NCBI GenBank assembly: GCA_015680685.1
Contig: MNCI01020965.1
Span: forward strand, 42,729 to 106,728
Length of the DNA stretch: 64,000 nucleotides
Reading direction: 5' to 3'
Origin: Gnetum montanum
Taxonomy: Eukaryota; Streptophyta; Gnetopsida; Gnetales; Gnetaceae
Positions 34,485 to 46,299 of the stretch are shown piece after piece (position 1 is the stretch's first letter; each line of letters starts with the position of its first letter). Made by a program: the position numbers and the translations under genes. A model generated the notes under the pieces. It saw only the letters and a list, made by a program, of their open reading frames with translations. It ran no database searches and was not told the origin of the DNA.

Positions 34485-34800
34485 TGATGAAGAGCTTACT
34501 TCTGGTAGCTACAAGGTCAAAGAACGGAGTGATTTGGATAAATAGTCAGGAAGTTATGGGCTCTAGAAGGTTCTAGGCTCTGAAAATTTGAAAAACTCCC
34601 TTGGCATTTGTGAGAAAATGTAAATATTTCCAAAGGTGGTACAATATATATATACTATTTTTCTACTATATCGATGAGGCCATATATATAGGGCCTTGTA
34701 TATGGGGCCTATAGGAAAAAATTTCAAATTTGAATATCTCAAAACATATAAGGAATTTTTCAATGAATTTGGGGTCCATGGAATCCTAGAAAAGCCAAGA
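34485..34800 (-). other. internal LTR-like block of copy 3
   Basis: Read on the reverse strand: CATGGACCCCAAATTCATTG (polypurine-like, decayed), then GGCCCCATATACAAGGCC/TATATATGGCC words at 34715-34665, a TATATATATATTG box, CCAAGGGAGTTTTTC (shared with copy 2), and an end CTTCATCA at 34492-34485 followed by TGGAGG. The order palindromes, TATA box, CATCA end, possible primer site is that of an LTR, but it lies between pol and the third ORF. Confidence 0.5.
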
Positions 34801-36235
34801 ATATGATAGAATCATTGAATAGGGTCTTTGAAAGCTCAAAAATTAAAAAATTTGATAGAGAACATATTTATTGAACAAAATATGTAAAGGAGCACATCAT
34901 GTAATGCAGAGGATGGGTGTACAAAAGATTTTGATTGCAAGAATGTCTAAGGATAAGGTACTTAATGAACCTAACCAAGAGAGATGCAAGTGGAGCCTTC
35001 CCATAGTAGGCACACGCCTTGTTTGCCCTTGCATATTCTCAAACTAAGGGGTTCATGGGCCCCATAGGTGATTAATGGTCAATGAAAGTTAAGGACCAAA
35101 ACCTAGAATATTCTACCTAAGAATTTAAATTTGCCAGACCAAGGCATGGAATTAAGAACATGTACATTAATAGTGAGGTGAGTTATGGATAGCATAGATG
35201 AATGATGGAAAAGGTGGAATGGAATTCCAAAATGATCTCATAAGAAGTCCCTTGTACAATTTTGTGTTTAAAATGACCTTAGAAGATTCATCTTTAGTCT
35301 AGAACAAAAACAACCTCTTTTAGTAACTCCACATCACTACTCTAAGACCAATCCACCCCCTTGAGACACTAGAGTGCTCTCAAAGAACAACCACCATTCC
35401 ATAAAGAGGAGAAAAGAGAAGTAGAAAGTGATAGAGGACCTTAGTTAGAGGATACCTTCAAGCATGGGTAACATATCTTTCTAATACCATAACTAGTGCT
35501 TGTAGCCCATTTATTTTTCTAAGGGATGTGCTTTTAATTCTCATCATGTTTTTTTTTGTTGTTTGTTTTTTTTTCTCTTCTTTTTGGATGGGAATCACAC
35601 CATGTAAAGACTTTATTTAACTTACTATTATCAAATGACAAGGAATAGTTTGAAGTCTATAAAAAACACTAAAGCATTCAAGTAAGTAGAAGAGTACAAA
35701 GAGTAGAGTTCCCTTAAAGTCACACATTCTACAAACCTTTGAATCCTTCCTAATTTCAAAAATTGTGATGGTCACATATTTATTGAAAGTTGATTTAATG
35801 AAAAGGAACTTGAACCATAAAGTTTAAGAATGGGTGAATGTCATGGACTCATTGCCTATTCCATGAAAAAGAAACCATGACTTAGCCATCAGTAAAAAAA
35901 TTCAAAAATGGAAACCAAACATTAGCAACCAAAACATAAAGCACAAACCACCATTAATAACAAGTACAACGTAATTGTTTCTTGTTGGTACAAAGCACAT
36001 TTATTAGAAAAAATTTGAAAATTACACCCAAACAAAGTAAAATATATAAGAAAATGTAAAATATCCAAGAAAGATTCAAATGTATTAATGATGGTGTAAA
36101 ACAAGAAATGGTGTAAAATATGAAGAGGTTTTAAAATAAAAAAGGTGCAAAATAAATAATTGTAAAATCAAAAACATGGAAAACAAAAAATAGAAAAATT
36201 GAGAAGCCATATGGATGATTAGCACAGATGGTCAT
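34801..36235 (-). other. post-pol spacer of copy 3, no gene seen
   Basis: This stretch is non-coding. It aligns in segments with 1050-2300 of copy 1: AGTCTTTACATGGTGTGATTC against AGTCTTTGCATGGTGTGGTTC, then AGCACATCCCTTAGA, then the GGGAAGGCTCCAC segment. The A-rich tract at 36085-36200 is the counterpart of the T-rich tract of copy 1. Confidence 0.6.
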
Positions 36236-36251
36236 CTCCCCCATGATTGAG
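36236..36251 (-). other. post-pol polypurine-like motif, copy 3
   Basis: CTCAATCATGGGGGAG on the reverse strand lies about 80 nt after the end of pol. It is the counterpart of 1027-1044 and 9310-9323. Confidence 0.55.
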
Positions 36252-36329
36252 TTGGAAGGAGGAGATCCAAAAAATTTAGCATAGTTGTTCATTTACTAGC
36301 TTGCTTTGGCTCATGGAAAAGCTTTACTT

Positions 36330-39300
36330 ATTGGGTGTTGAGCAATTGCTTTTTATTTGGGCTCTCAGGTTTGTATATGGTTATGGCCTCAAACAAAAAG
36401 GTTTCATCAATTATATAAGGTCCATCCCACAATGTTTTTAAACTTTTTTTAAGGATATGTGTGTGGGATTCTAGTAAAAAACCTTATCTCTTGGTTGAAA
36501 TTTTGCTTTCTAAATTCTTAGGTCATGTTGTTGCTTGTTGAATGCCTTGTGCACTTCATTTGAAGATAGGACCACTAATCAGTTTTAGTCTAGCACATTG
36601 AGGTTGATTAATGTTTCTTTTTGTACTAGGTTTAGGTCAAGATTCAATCCATAGGCTATCGAGAGTGTACGAAGCTCAAATTGAATTGAGTGCATTGGAA
36701 GTTTTCCATATACAAACTCATAGGGAGAGTAGCCAATAAGGAGTTTTCATGTTGAGTAATAGGTCCAAAGGGCATTGTTGAGTTTTGTGCTCTAGTCTCT
36801 CCTATATTTACTTATGGTTCTTGTTAGAATATTTGTAATCTCCTTGTTAGTTACCTTTTCTTGACCATTGGCTTAGGGGTGATTAGGTGTTGTTAATTTA
36901 TGTTTGACCCCCAAGCATTGCATGAGTTTTCAAAAGGTGGCACTTATAAAATAAGTTTCATTTTTAGAAATTAGTGCATATGGCACTCAAAACCTATCTA
37001 TAGCATTTTGTTGTACAAATTTGGTAGTAGTGGATGATGTATAGTTGGTGACAGCTACTACTTCTACCCATTTGATGAAGTAGTTGATTGCTATGATGAT
37101 ATATGCCTTTCCATTGGATGTGGGAGTGATGGGACCCATGAATTCAATGGCCTATATGTCAAAGGGCTCTAGTGGTTGAATCAACTATCGAGGATTCTCC
37201 ATTCGAGTGGTCATCCCACCATCTCGTTGATAGCATTTACAAGATTGGATAAATTGGTGGTCATCCCTAAAGATTGTAGGCTAGTAGTATATTGCCATCA
37301 ATATTATTAGGGTTGTACATCTCCTTGCATAGTGGCTTTTGCAAGGGCCTTCATGAGCATCCTAGAGAATACATAGTTGATCCACATCAGGGACACACTA
37401 ATGAACCAAGCCCTCAATGCATACTTTGTAAAAATGAAGAAACCATTGTTTCCTCCTAAAGTCTAGATCTTGTGGCATGTACTGAGTGAGAAGGTAAGTG
37501 AGGATGCCATCATACCATTTTGCTTTTATGGGCACATAATCATTTATTGCTCCTATAAAGAGAAGTTCATCTAGAAATTGATTAGAAAGTGGGCTCTCCT
37601 CCTCTTTGTTATCCCATCTTAACTGAGAGAGATGATTAGAAATCACATTCTTAGTTCTTTTCCAATCTATCATTGTGAGATCAAATTTCTCAAAGATCAC
37701 CAGCCACTGTATGATACAAGGACTTACTATTGGCTTATTTATTAGGAAATGGATGGCACTATGATCTATGTGCATAAACACTTTACAGCCAAGCACACAA
37801 TGCTCGAACTTTTTGAGAGCGTACACCACCACCACTAGTTCTTTCTTAGTTGTGATGTAGTTCAACTGTGCACCCACAATGATTTGGCTCATGTAGTGGA
37901 TGTAATATGGGTGTTTTTTTTCATCCAACTATGTAAGAATAACTCCCAATGCATAATTAGATGCATCCATCATTATATGAAATGATTTGGACTAGTCTGG
38001 TGCTTGTAGAATTAGAGTTTCTATGAGTTTTTTCTTTAGGTGTTGGAATGCATGTTTGCACTTCTTGGTCCAAATTAATGGAGTATCTTTCTTTGTAAGC
38101 TAATCCAATAGCTTTGTGATCTTAGAGAAATTCTTTATGAACCACTAGTAGTAGCCTATGTGTCCAAGAAATGATCAGATGTCTTTGACTATCTCTAGTT
38201 GGCATGTGATTCCTTATATGACCCTTATCTTTTTGGGTCTACCTCAATCCCTTCTTATGGAATATAGTGCCCTAGTACTATGCCCTCCTAGAAATTAAGT
38301 GGATTTTCTACCAATTGAACCTAATATTTATTTCAACACATATTTTCAGTATTTTCTAAAGGTGGTCTAGGGCTTGCTCAAATGTAGTTCCATAGGTAGA
38401 GAAGTCATCCATGAATACTTCTACCCTACTACCAATTTCCCATTGAAACATATGAAGGACCAAGCATTGGAATGTTGCATGGGCATTGCATAGATCGAAT
38501 GACATCTTATAATATGCAAAAGTCCCCTAGGGACTTATGAATGTTGTCTTGGCTTGATTTTTAGGTGCAATTTGGACTTGGTAATAACCACTAAAACCAT
38601 CCAAAAGCTATAATAATAATGCTCGAATATGGTATCCAACACTTGATCCACAAATGACAATGGAAAATGATCTTTAAATGTTTCCATGTTCAATAGCTTA
38701 AAGTTGATGTAGACCCACCACTTATCACCTTTCTTGAGCATAATTATGAGTGGGCTAACCCACTCACTATCCATGATGGGCTAGATGAACCTTACCTTGA
38801 GAAGTTATTCTATTTCCTCTTTGATGATTTTCTTCAATTTGGGATTTAGCTACCTCTATATCTACCTTCTTGGCTTTATGGTTAGGTCAACGTAAATGTG
38901 ATGTTGGCATATCCTTGGATCAATTTCAGTCAACTTGGTATATGACCAAGCAAAGGTTATTGGCTACTTGTTGACTACCTGCAACAACTTGTCTTTTTGC
39001 TTAGAAGCAAGATTAGCATTGATTATAACTAGCTTGCCATTATTTAAAAATGCATACTCCATGTTTGCTAGTAGAGTTTTTAACTTGAGGGGCTCTTACA
39101 TGAATGTATCAGGGATTTCCAACTCTCCCAAATAGGTATCATTATCTTCATCATCAGAGAGTTGGTGAGAAACTTGCTCAAGTTCATCCATGCCTTTGAA
39201 TTAGGCATATGTTAGGCACTCAGTATGTTTCATGCATAGTGTGCTACTATCAGAGTCAGCTGTTAGCCATTGGATGTCCTCCTATTTTATGGTTGTTGCG

Positions 39301-39950
39301 TATAGGCACCTTTGGATATCTATTTCTTATGCACACTAATCGCATGCTTTGATGAATGTACTTTTAATGGACCAAATATTTTGCACACAATTGCACTTGT
39401 TCTCATTGCACGTGATGCATGGAACATGCTTTTTATATAGTTGTTCAAATCCATTTTCCTTGAAGATTTCCAGGGAGAGGTTCTTGATGTCCATTTGTGC
39501 ATCAATAGTGCTTGACCGTGCACATCCCACAATGATAAGGAAGTCACCTTTGTAGTTTTCAACCTTGATCACCAGAAAATTGGTAGGATAGGATCATCCA
39601 TAAACTATGGTCACAATGTCTTCCACTAATCCCAAGGGAATAGTGATTGACTAGTGTGCCAATTCCAAATAGATATTACTCTTCTTAGGAGGTGGTAGGT
39701 TCTAGGCCTTGTACATGTCATAAGAGATGAGATTGACACTAGAACTAGAATCAAGAAGAGTCTTACATGAATCATGTCTAGCAATTTGGTTAGATCTTTT
39801 CATGAAAAGGTTGTGAGCCTTAATCTAATCAAAACAACATGAGTTAACATCATGGTATAGATCTGAGGTGGCATTTGGTTTGAAGGACACTCGAATGTGT
39901 TTGATGTAAAGGATGAAGGTGTTGGAGACACAAAGTGACTAGCCACATTA
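36330..39950 (-). pseudogene. pol: pol of copy 3 (PR-RT-RNase H-IN)
   Basis: Protease: DSSSSVNLIS at 39751-39723 (the third residue of the DSG triad is changed to Ser), then SITIPLGLVEDIV and YPTNFLVIKVENYKGDFLII. RT: SEWVSPLIIMLKKGDKWWVYINF (about 38765-38695), DHFPLSFVDQVLDTI, and VEVFMDDFSTYG near 38425-38390. RNase H: FHIMMDASNYALGVILT and TTKKELVVVVYALKKFEHCV (about 37990-37770). Integrase: the zinc-finger region lies near 37400-37220, IEFMGPITPTSNGKAYIIIAINYFIKWVE follows at 37150-37060, and near 36880 NHP*ANGQEKVTNKEITNIL leads to YSPYEFVYGK. The end is near 36330. Stops are frequent and mostly replace Gln or Trp. The polyprotein would supply protease, polymerase and integration functions. 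Confidence 0.85.
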
Positions 39951-40059
39951 GGTTATGAGGGTTTGAAAGGACTATTAGGTTGAAAAATGATAATTTTCTA
40001 GATCAAATACTAGTGAGTTCAAAATTTGGTTGTAAATTTATAGCCTTCATAGCATTTTG

Positions 40060-42114
40060 TTGTTGTGGCTATGGGGGAATTTCACCTTGCATGGATGGAG
40101 TAGGAAGTAGCTAGGTTGAGGATGAAGGGATGTGTATAGACAAATGCAAAGGATGGTATGGATATGGGTACTCCTCTCAAGTAGATGGTGAATGAGGTCG
40201 ATGGTACTTTGGATGGTAATAGTGATGCTAGAATGAGGCATGGCTTGTGGAACTTCATAAAGAAATGGATTGTTGAACATAGTACATGTATGGATATGAT
40301 TGTCTATAAGGGTATTGCTATCTTAATGGTGGAATTCCCCATGACTATGGTTGTTGCCACTACTAGTATTGCNTGGAGCTTCATAAAGAAATGGATTGTT
40401 GAACATAGTACCTGTATGGATCTGATTGTCTATAAGGGTATTTCTATCATAGTGGTGGAATTCCCCATGACTATGGTTGTTGCCACTACTAGTATTGCTC
40501 ATATAGTTGTGGTGGAGCTCCACTTAGATAATAAGCTTGTTGTTGCTGGTGGAACTACCTTGGATTACCTTGAGGATAAGGAAATCATTTGGGTGCTTGC
40601 CTACATGCAAGTCAAGGTTTTAGCATGTACATCCTAAACTCTTGTAAGTGTGACACCATAGGGAAACATCCATTTGGATATTCATATTGACAAATTCCAC
40701 AACCAGTATCATCATTAGACTCTATCTTCACAACTTCTACTACAGCAGCTTTGCCCTTAACTCTTTGGTAGGCATGTTTAGCTTCTTTCCACTTCCTATG
40801 GTCATAATCACTATTCCACTCTTTGAATTCTTCAGTAATCTTTATAGAAGTTTGGAAATTTTCATTCAAAGAGTCCCATAATTGATCAACCTTTGCCAAA
40901 ATATTGGAAATAGATTTTTGAATAGGTAATATTTGCCCATGGTAGCATCTAAGGATTCATGTGTTCCTTGTTTCTAGCCTTAGATTTTCCTTCTCAGATT
41001 GGATACCTTGTAGTACATCATGTATTTATCATTAAATAGTTTCAACATGGTATTCCATTTGCAAATATATTCTAGCTCTAAGGACTAGTACTAGCTTTCA
41101 ACTTCTTTAATGAGTATCCTAGGAAATAACTTTAATTTTTGTCAATCATTCTCTATGTAGACATCAAGAAAGCCTTGTAGATGTGCTTGTCAATCAGAGT
41201 TATATTCCCCCTCAAATCTTGCGATATTTTTTATGTCTAAGAACTTGATCTTACTATCTTTCACCTGCATAGTTGGGATCTTAATTGCCTCTACAATGTT
41301 AAGCATGCTTCAAGTTTCCAACAAGGGCTCATCATCATCATTATTTTATTGTCATCAATGATGTCTTATGTTAGCCCTTCATTCTTGATGGGCTCTACGA
41401 TCATTTTTATCCCTCTAATCTCCTTCATCATGGTGTTCCTTTTGCAATGTTTTTCAAAATCAAATAAAGAGGAAGAAGAAGATGTAGATGAAGAGGATGA
41501 AGAGGGAGGAGGACTACCATAAGCATGGTGGCTACCAACTTCCCTTGGTTTTCACAGTCATGTTTGTCAGATTTCTTATTATCTTAATGCCTACTCGAGA
41601 TTCTGTGTTGACTGCCATCTTTTCCTAAACCTAGAATGTTGATAGTAGAATGTAGATTCAAGTTCACACCCTCATCATCAATACATAGGGGTGGAGAAAT
41701 TTCATGTTGAGATACTTTAGATAAAGAGCCCTCATTATCATCTTGGTTCAACAAGAATAAGGAATTGGTGAACCATTTTCCCTTTGCAACCTCATGATGC
41801 TCCTCCTAGTATCGATCTTGCCTATGTTGTGTGTCAATGGGATGGTAGTCTTGAGTTTCATAATCATTTGTAACATATTCCTCTTGAAGATATTTGATGC
41901 CTAACTTTGTAAGAGATTGAAGCAGCATCATGGGCATAGATCAATTAGGGGACATTACAATGTTTCCCTCCATATCATGCCATTGCAATTGCTCATCCTA
42001 ATGCAAGATGAAAGTGAAATCAAGCACATACTCATCTAGATGAGTATATATCACCTTGGACCATTGTGCGACGAATGGTTTGACATCTTCATGCTTATGA
42101 GAAGAAGAAGACAT
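40060..42114 (-). pseudogene. gag: gag of copy 3
   Basis: ATG at 42114, about 130 nt after the primer site, opens MSSSSHKHEDVKPFVAQWSKV. A readable middle block at 40899-40612 (VDQLWDSLNENFQTSIKITE, DDTGCGICQYEYPNG) may include a damaged Cys motif. The tail is rich in Gln, Pro and Tyr (QQQQAYYLSGAPPQLYEQY), with a 126-bp tandem duplication at 40248-40500. Many stops interrupt the frame. Gag would form the particle. The N-terminal part does not resemble gag domains that I know well, so its assignment rests on position between primer site and protease. Confidence 0.6.
40248..40500 (-). repeat. 126-bp in-frame tandem duplication in gag of copy 3
   Basis: The segment from TGGAACTTCATAAAGAAATGG is repeated 126 bp later as TGGAGCTTCATAAAGAAATGG with few differences. 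A single N at 40373 sits at the unit junction. 126 bp is 42 codons, so the duplication keeps frame. Confidence 0.85.
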
Positions 42115-42245
42115 GTTGCAAATAAATAAAATATCAATGTGCTTTTATAATTATATAATTTAAAAATGATGTTAACCTTAGGGTTCATCCAATGATATTA
42201 ATAATGTTTACTAATCCTAGGTAGCACACATTTTAACAAAAGGAG

Positions 42246-42263
42246 TCCCTAGCCATGGCACCA
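42246..42263 (-). other. primer binding site of copy 3 (tRNA-Asp-like)
   Basis: One nucleotide after the 5' LTR the reverse strand reads TGGTGCCATGGCTAGGGA. It matches the tRNA-Asp site TGGCGCCGTTGCCGGGGA at 13 of 18 positions; four of the five differences are C-to-T or G-to-A. tRNA-Asp primer use is known for Athila-type elements. Confidence 0.6.
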
Positions 42264-42264
42264 A

Positions 42265-43089
42265 TGATGAGTGGTGAAGGTACATCTATGTCCAACCATA
42301 CGAATCATAAAGCATTTATGCACTATCTAATTGATTTCCATGGGCTCTACAATTTTTGGTACACTAGTCTTCTAGGAAGTGAACCTTATCCTAAAGGTCA
42401 TTCATTATCTTTCCAATTACACTTGTGATGTACAAAGGTATGATTAAGTGTAATCAATGCATATGATTTTTATTTTTTTATGTTTTATGTTTTTTGGTAC
42501 TTAGAGTAGAGAGATGAAATAATCTAACAATGAACCTAATTTAACCACTTAACTAGTCTCTAACCAATCCTAACATAACCATCCAGTCCCACTTTTCGTA
42601 CATGTCCTAAACCCATGTATCCACTACTGGGTTACCAAGTGCTATGCTACTAGGTGCACTAAGCAATAACACTGCTATGATTATCAAGCGAATATGTGTT
42701 TATGCTTGAAGAGGTTGTACTTATGTACTTAATCTATTTAGCTTAATTAATTAACTAATCTATTAAAGTCTAATTTAGATTAATTAATCGCATATTTCAT
42801 GAAAATAATAAATGCATAAATAAATCATTAATCTATTCTAATTGCTATAAGGTTTAATCAAACGGTTTGTCTTTATTGCTATACACATTGGTGTGGTTTA
42901 GGTAAAACAGTGCTTGAATAAAGATTCGTATACTTTTTGAATCCTGCTATGGGCACTCAGAGAAATACTCTAACTTTCAAATGTACAAAATGTAAGAGCT
43001 CTACTACTACTATGACTTGAATTGGCCCCATTGATGGGGCAAAACCACATAAATAGGGGCTCATTGATGTGACACTTTGTCACTCATCA
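42265..43089 (-). repeat. 5' LTR of copy 3 (825 bp)
   Basis: Partner of 30183-31166. The reverse-strand start is TGATGAGTGAC and the end CACTCATCA, followed by the primer site. It lacks the part of U3 that holds the TATA box and most palindromes in the 3' LTR. Confidence 0.9.
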
Positions 43090-44714
43090 CTAAACAACTA
43101 GATTTAATTTAGTGTTTAACAATGCAACATCCTCTGAAAGAAACACAAGTCAAGCTTAAGAGTAAGTCAATAACTAATAGAAAATTAGAGCTAAAACATT
43201 ACTCATGAAGTGTGGATTAGAGAAACATAATGTAAAGCTACAAATTACTCCATAAAAATCACATACACAAACCAACTAGTAGCTTGAAAACACACACATA
43301 CTGAGCTAGAATCACTATGTATATACTCAAAAATTTGTTATGATAGTACATTATCAAACCATTTTCATGCATATATAGACATCATAACATATTATTTAAC
43401 AAGTTTCACACATATCCTATTAGTATGTGAATCATATATATGATACAAGCAAACCATATCTCATGAGCTATTTAAACCATTACCATTAGTAAAAATACAT
43501 CCATCTCACACATGAATATAGATAACATGAATGATAAGAGCATGAATCCTAATCCTCCATCACCTCCCTTAGGTTTGATAAACTCATGAGCTTTCAACTT
43601 CATCACTTGTATAAAAAGAACATTAATATAAGCTTGAGTGGAATCCTTCACATGTTCCTTGTACATGGGAAGTATGATGTTATATTGGAGGAGAGATGTG
43701 AAATATGTTGAATAACTTGCAACATGATTAGTATATGTCATGTAATATCAAGTTCATGTCACACAATCACAACTGTGTCCAAAGTATCATCTATAATACT
43801 AACTCTAACCATACTAGTCTATCATACTAGCTATTTAAATGAACCTCTATACATTGCACATAGCTCATCATAATTACATTATGTAGCCATAATATCATGT
43901 AACCAGTCATTATAGGTTACATCCATATGAATATATAGCCAAGTTTCTATCATAACAATTAATACTAACATGCACATAAACACTCTTCCTCCTAACTAGT
44001 GCTTTAGGGGATTACTAATCGATAATGAATAGTACACTCAAATACAAAAACACATTTCCTAATAACCACTACTTCAATGGATTACGATTCATAAACACAA
44101 ACAAAAAGAAGTATATAAACATGATTTCCAACAACCAATGCCCCAAGGAATCACCATTCCACAAACACATCATAACATAATCACATAATCGAGTAGCATT
44201 TGATACATTCATACTTAGTGCAATCATGATACTATTAGCATGGGTATTCATAACACAATTAGTGATTGTAGGTATTTTATTAGTTTCCCATTACTTTATT
44301 CCACTATCATTGCTAGTGTTTCTTGCCTCATCTAAAATCCTATGGTGCTAACCTTCTAAATGGTGTATCTATGCACGTATGTATACCTCAAGATCTTGTA
44401 CTAGTCATAGGTCCAACCTATACTCTCTTAATATTAGTGTTAGTATTGCCATCGGTGCTTCATTGATGCATCACAATAGGGATCATCATAACTTCTCCAA
44501 GATGCCTCATCATTAACCATTCCACATCCTCGTGTTAGCTTCACTATCACATGGATTAATGACATTAATGACATAATAATGATACATCATAATTGACTAA
44601 GGACCATAAGCAACAAGTGCTACATGCATCCTCTTAATGTAAAGCTCATATCATATCTCATCACATGTAAGGAGTAATTTAATAACTCATGCTTTTAGCC
44701 CTCCAACATTTTCT
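43090..44714. other. non-coding stretch between two elements
   Basis: No gene or known element is recognised. The only structure seen is the 67-70-bp repeat at 43991-44195. Confidence 0.55.
43991..44195 (+). repeat. 67-70-bp degenerate tandem repeat, three units
   Basis: Units start at 43991, 44058 and 44128 with CCTAACTAGTGCTT, CCTAATAACCACTACTT and CCAACAACCAATGCC. Each is followed by a GGATTAC- or GGAATCAC-like word and ends with AAACAC-rich sequence. Confidence 0.5.
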
Positions 44715-45843
44715 TGAGGATTTTTGAACTTAAAAAAAGTGGGGGGAGGATGAATAAGTTCCCCAAGATAAAAATTTCTTTAAGATAAAGCACACACAAA
44801 AAATTTAACATGGTTTCCCAACTTGGAAGGTCCATACTTAGAGGGTAGTTTGCAAGCACACCTCCAAACTTTGTTGCTCTTAAATGTGGTTTGAAGGGTA
44901 TGAAACCCTATACAAGCTCTAAGCTTCACCCTAGAGTGATTTGACACTACAAATCCACTCAACCCTACAAGGTCCTGACAAGCTTAGAATGTGGTTTCCA
45001 GGATACCACAACCTTTACAACTTAAGTTACACTCTGAACTATTGTGGCATTACACCAACACTCAATCCCTTAGGATCTAGACAAGCTCAAGTAAGATTAC
45101 TTCCTATAATAAGCACATCAACCCCATAGGGCAACAAAAGAGAAAAAAAATCATAAGAAAAGAATGAAACTAAGTTTTCTAATCCTTACACTTTGAGATT
45201 CAACTCACTTTGACCAATTACAACAAACAAAAGATTGTACAATGGGGAACAACAATGATTATAATGATTTCTTGATGAATAGAATTAATAGTACACAATG
45301 CTTGCCTATTTTCCAATGAGAATGAAGTCTTCTTATAGATAATATGTTTTTTAGATCAGGTTGGAATTCATGCAATGGAAAATTAATGATCATGGAAGAC
45401 ATTTTCTTTGAGATTAAGACATCTTTCTGCAATGGATATTCATTTTGGAAAGATTTCTTCTTCAAGACTGAGACATATTTTTTGCAATAGATCTTCATTC
45501 TACAAAGACATATTCTTCTCATGAAAGGCATATTTCTCTCCAAAAAGATGTCTATTATTTTCCAGAGACATCTTCTCTTGTGCTACGTTCAATTCTATCA
45601 AGACTTGCATGTTTTCTTGAGACCTTGTAGATGTCCTTCTCGTTTGAGCTCTTCTTTTGTCTAAACTACTTCATTACTTGTTATTAATGACTTCATATTG
45701 GTCTTTGAGATCTTCATTTTGAGATTGCTTTATAGGTGTCATCTCATCTTCTTCTTGCATCTCCAATGTACTTTGTCCTCAATCACAACAATCATACAAA
45801 CATTGTTGTACTTCATTTTTCTTAATGTTTTGGCACACCAACA
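44715..45843 (-). repeat. 3' LTR of the copia element
   Basis: It is about 1.13 kb long and aligns with 50173-51097 joined to 60519-60703. The reverse-strand start TGTTGGTGTGCCAAAACATT follows a purine-rich AAAAGGGATAAGATTATTGATC. Reiterated AAGACATCTTT-like words fill the middle. Confidence 0.8.
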
Positions 45844-46299
45844 GATCAATAATCTTATCCCTTTTGGTGATGTTCAGAACTTGAGAAAATGGATTAGTAG
45901 ACATGCAAAGATCCAAATATATCTCTCCCCTTTTTTGAACCGCATCAAAAAGGATAAAGCACATAAACTTAGCTCTAAAAACCAATAAATATATTAAGAC
46001 ATATAAATTCCTATAGCATCCAAGGACTAACATAAATCATTGAGGCTTAAGTTTGTATGGTAAAACATGGAAAATAATGAAATGATGCAAATGCAAAAGT
46101 AAAGATCAATAGTACACCACACAAAGATATTAAAGGAAAACACCATCTGTCTATAACTCATCTACAAAATATAATGTGGCCAACTATCCACAAAAATTTG
46201 CAATTATTAAAATAACCATCTATCTAGCATCACATCAATCACATCCATCTATCTAGCATTACATATGTATAATATACCAAAAAGCACATAAGTGAGATA

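Larger units (their letters stand above)
30183..43089 (-). mobile_element. Ty3/gypsy TGATGAG-family copy 3, near complete (12.9 kb)
   Basis: Bounded by LTRs at 30183-31166 (3') and 42265-43089 (5'), both with TGATGAG...CTCATCA ends. Flanks CTACA (30178-30182) and CTAAA (43090-43094) are a 5-bp target duplication with one mismatch. Reverse-strand order: 5' LTR, primer site, gag, protease, RT, RNase H, integrase, post-pol motif (36251-36236), spacer, internal LTR-like block (about 34800-34485), leader with acceptor-like end, third ORF, polypurine tract (31175-31167, GTGAGGGTA), 3' LTR. All frames carry stops. The FMDD-type RT motif (VEVFMDDFSTYG), the tRNA-Asp-like primer site and the extra ORF after pol are reminiscent of the Athila lineage; clade is not proven. 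Confidence 0.85.

Noticed and set aside
30183-34800. Independent element made of the third ORF with its own two LTRs, next to a separate gag-pol element
   Set aside because: The outer LTRs 30183-31166 and 42265-43089 match each other and have a shared 5-bp flank, and copy 2 shows the same order of pol spacer, internal block and ORF. A fused family fits better, though an ancestral separate unit is likely.
40185-40637. 150-codon + strand ORF across the tandem duplication
   Set aside because: Antisense to gag of copy 3, contains an N and exists because the duplicated unit is a multiple of three.
43472-43741. 89-codon reverse-strand ORF
   Set aside because: No homology or context, in AT-rich DNA between elements.
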